This document shows, piece by piece, positions 62,371 to 64,000 of a stretch of DNA of 64,000 nt. The notes below the pieces were generated by a model, which was given only the letters and a program-made list of their open reading frames with translations, was not told the origin of the DNA and did not search any database. The position numbers and the translations under genes were made by a program. Source of the DNA: Buddleja alternifolia (taxonomy: Eukaryota; Streptophyta; Magnoliopsida; Lamiales; Scrophulariaceae); the NCBI GenBank assembly GCA_019426215.1, contig CM033396.1:24877101-24941100 (forward strand). The letters are read 5' to 3'. How positions within the stretch are numbered: the stretch's first letter is position 1; the number at the start of each line of letters is the position of its first letter.

Positions 62371-64000
62371 CTAACATTCTCTCCATTGCCAACTTTCCAC
62401 ATCATCCCCCTTTCGAGCATTGGAAATGCAGTGAGGATACTTTTCCATGTGTGAGACGTGCGGCTCCTCTGTCTCCCATGTCGTCCAGTCATGTACTTAT
62501 GCCGGAGAACTTGGACCCAAAGTTTCGAATCATTCTGAATGAGCTGCCAATCGAGTTTCCCAGCAAAGCTATGTTCATTTCCTGCATTTTAAGTAACCCT
62601 AATCGACCCTTAACTTTGCTTTGGCAAACTTGATCCCACGCCATCACATGCATCCTACGAACTTTATCCGTGCCCCCCAAAGGAACCTCCTATTCATTTT
62701 CTCAATCTCGTCACACACCCCTGCCGAGATTTTTGATGTCTGCATAAAATACGACGGGATTGCCTTTGTCACGGCCTTAATCAAAGTAGATCGACCAGCC
62801 AACGAGAGCTTCTTCATCTTCCACCCCTTTAATTTCTTTTGGACTTTTTCCACGATAAAACTGTAAGTCCGTCGAGATGTTCTCGAGTGGTGTAGAGGGG
62901 CCCCTAAGTAGCGGTCCAGATCCCTAGTAATTTCCAGCCTTACATGTCTCCCAATGTCGCTTGCCAGGTGACCGGGAAAATTTTGGGAAAAGAAAATCCG
63001 AGATTTCTGACGGTTCACATTCTGCCTAGACATGTTGCAATACAGTCTAAGCGTGTCCTTGATAACCCGAGACTGCGTGTTCGACGCCTCGCCAAAGAGA
63101 ATGAGGTCATCTGCAAACATAAGATGCGAAACCCTGGGCCCTGTTCGGGAGGAGGGGATCGGGTGCCAATGTCTGCCTTGGACCGCCTGCTCAATGAGGG
63201 TACCTAACTTTTGCACGCAAAAGATAAACAAGTACGGTGACAGAGGGTCTCCTTGTCTTAGACCTCTTTTCGGATTGAACCACTCCGTCGCTTTACCGTT
63301 CCATAAGAGGGACAGTCTGGCGGTGGACGTGCAATCCAAAACCAGATTGATCCATGACATAGGAAACGTCATCTCTTCCAACACATTTCTCAAGAATGAC
63401 CATTCTATTCTATCATATGCTTTTTCAAAATCAATTTTCGCAATAAAGTATCCATTGTTTTCTCTAAGTAAATTCATAGAATGAATAATCTCTTGGGTAA
63501 TAATAATGTTGTCTAACCTCTGTTAGCCTTTAATGAAACTACTCTGAGTTTGGGGAATCAAGGAGTCCATTAAAGCCAGTAGTCTATTAGCCATTGTTTT
63601 AGTTATGATCTTAAAAATTACATTACATAAGCTGATTGGTCTAAACTTGGAGAGATGTGTGGGATTCGGCTCTTTAAGAATTAACACAATTAGAGAATCA
63701 TTAATGCTAGGATCGACCATACCAGTGCAGAGAGTCGTGCTCACCGTGTGGAAGACAGCGTCGCCTACCGAACTCCAGCTTTTTTGGAAGAAGATTAGTG
63801 GCAGTCCGTCCGGCCCCGGAGCCTTTGTTGGATGCATGTCCCACAAGCCTTCTTGACCTCATCTTTCATAACTGGAGTGTCGAGAATGTCAATTTGAAGT
63901 GAGCTGAGTCTCGGGAAGCCCTCCGTCTGAATATAAGGAGTAACCGCATTATTGGACCCATAGAGCTCCCTGTAGAAGTTGATGGCCATAGTCTCAAGGT
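62371..64000 (-). pseudogene. LINE B reverse transcriptase
   Basis: From the right edge: FYRELYGSNNAVTPYIQTEG, then (frame change) HPTKAPGPDGLPLIFFQKSW, FRPISLCNVIFKIITKTMAN, TQSSFIKG and a stop near 63523; in the same frame FIAKIDFEKAYDRIEWSFLR (first Asp), KRGLRQGDPLSPYLFIF, MFADDLILF (the FADD catalytic motif, near 63100), LEITRDLDRYLGAPLHHSRT, IKAVTKAIPSYFMQTSKIS. A frame change near 62670 leads to DKVRRMHVMAWDQVCQ and NIALLGNSIG. The 5' part, endonuclease and ORF1 lie beyond the window. Confidence 0.87.

Larger units (their letters stand above)
60988..64000 (-). mobile_element. LINE B (L1-type), 3' part, minus strand, cut by window edge
   Basis: Minus-strand order RT, zinc-binding zf-RVT-like region, RNase H, stop at 61039, short 3' end. 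Its last bases on the minus strand read CCCGTTTCATAAAAAG then AAAAAGAAATTGG, an A-rich tail typical of plant LINEs. It ends inside the endonuclease of LINE A. Confidence 0.85.

Overview
This window is nuclear DNA of a flowering plant, probably a eudicot. It is AT-rich and built almost entirely of nested transposable elements. Evidence for a plant host: primer-binding sites complementary to plant tRNA-Asp and initiator tRNA-Met, Athila-lineage Ty3/gypsy elements, a Sirevirus-like Ty1/copia element with an extra 3' gene, a plant-type CACTA transposon carrying a Ulp1-like protease gene, and L1-type LINEs with plant-style RNase H. I found no host gene, rRNA gene, tRNA gene or CRISPR array. Almost every coding region is interrupted by stops or frameshifts. 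The species cannot be named from this sequence.

Layout, left to right. 1-8617: Athila-lineage element A, its 5' LTR cut by the window edge; the visible 5' LTR end and the matching part of the 3' LTR look identical, so the insertion is young. It sits in the non-coding leader of a minus-strand copia family (C1). 8618-11502: leader and 5' LTR of C1 copy W. 11503-12946: a diverged related LTR. 12947-13958: unassigned DNA and an older copia gag fragment. 13959-26220: C1 copy X (minus), with both LTRs, a truncated pol, gag, and a 6.2 kb leader that has received a 525 bp solo LTR (19157-19681) and a CACTA transposon (20130-23397). 26221-27987 plus 56888-58767: C1 copy Y (minus), which shares X's right LTR.

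Y is split by a 28.9 kb Sirevirus-like composite (27988-56882) bounded by the 5 bp duplication TGATG. The composite reads LTR fragment, 3' fragment of one unit, LTR, a nearly complete second unit, LTR. It is itself invaded by a truncated Athila-lineage element (G3, about 29052-32158), a reversed solo LTR (35741-37522, duplication AGTTG) and a full-length Athila-lineage element (G2, 43871-54907, duplication GAAGA). 58768-58870 is an orphan copia RNase H fragment. 58871-60987 is a plus-strand LINE (ORF1 and endonuclease), invaded by a minus-strand LINE (60988-64000) carrying reverse transcriptase and RNase H and running off the window.

The most unusual signal is in RNA rather than protein. The non-coding stretch between the pol stop and the 3' LTR of the three Athila-lineage elements holds the same ordered set of hairpins, several with paired (compensatory) base changes, plus an internal copy of a polypurine-like motif. 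Other notable points are an 11 bp perfect hairpin in element A's leader, a four-copy 34 bp palindrome-bearing repeat upstream of its TATA box, and two independent LTRs that carry a PPT on one side and a PBS on the other.
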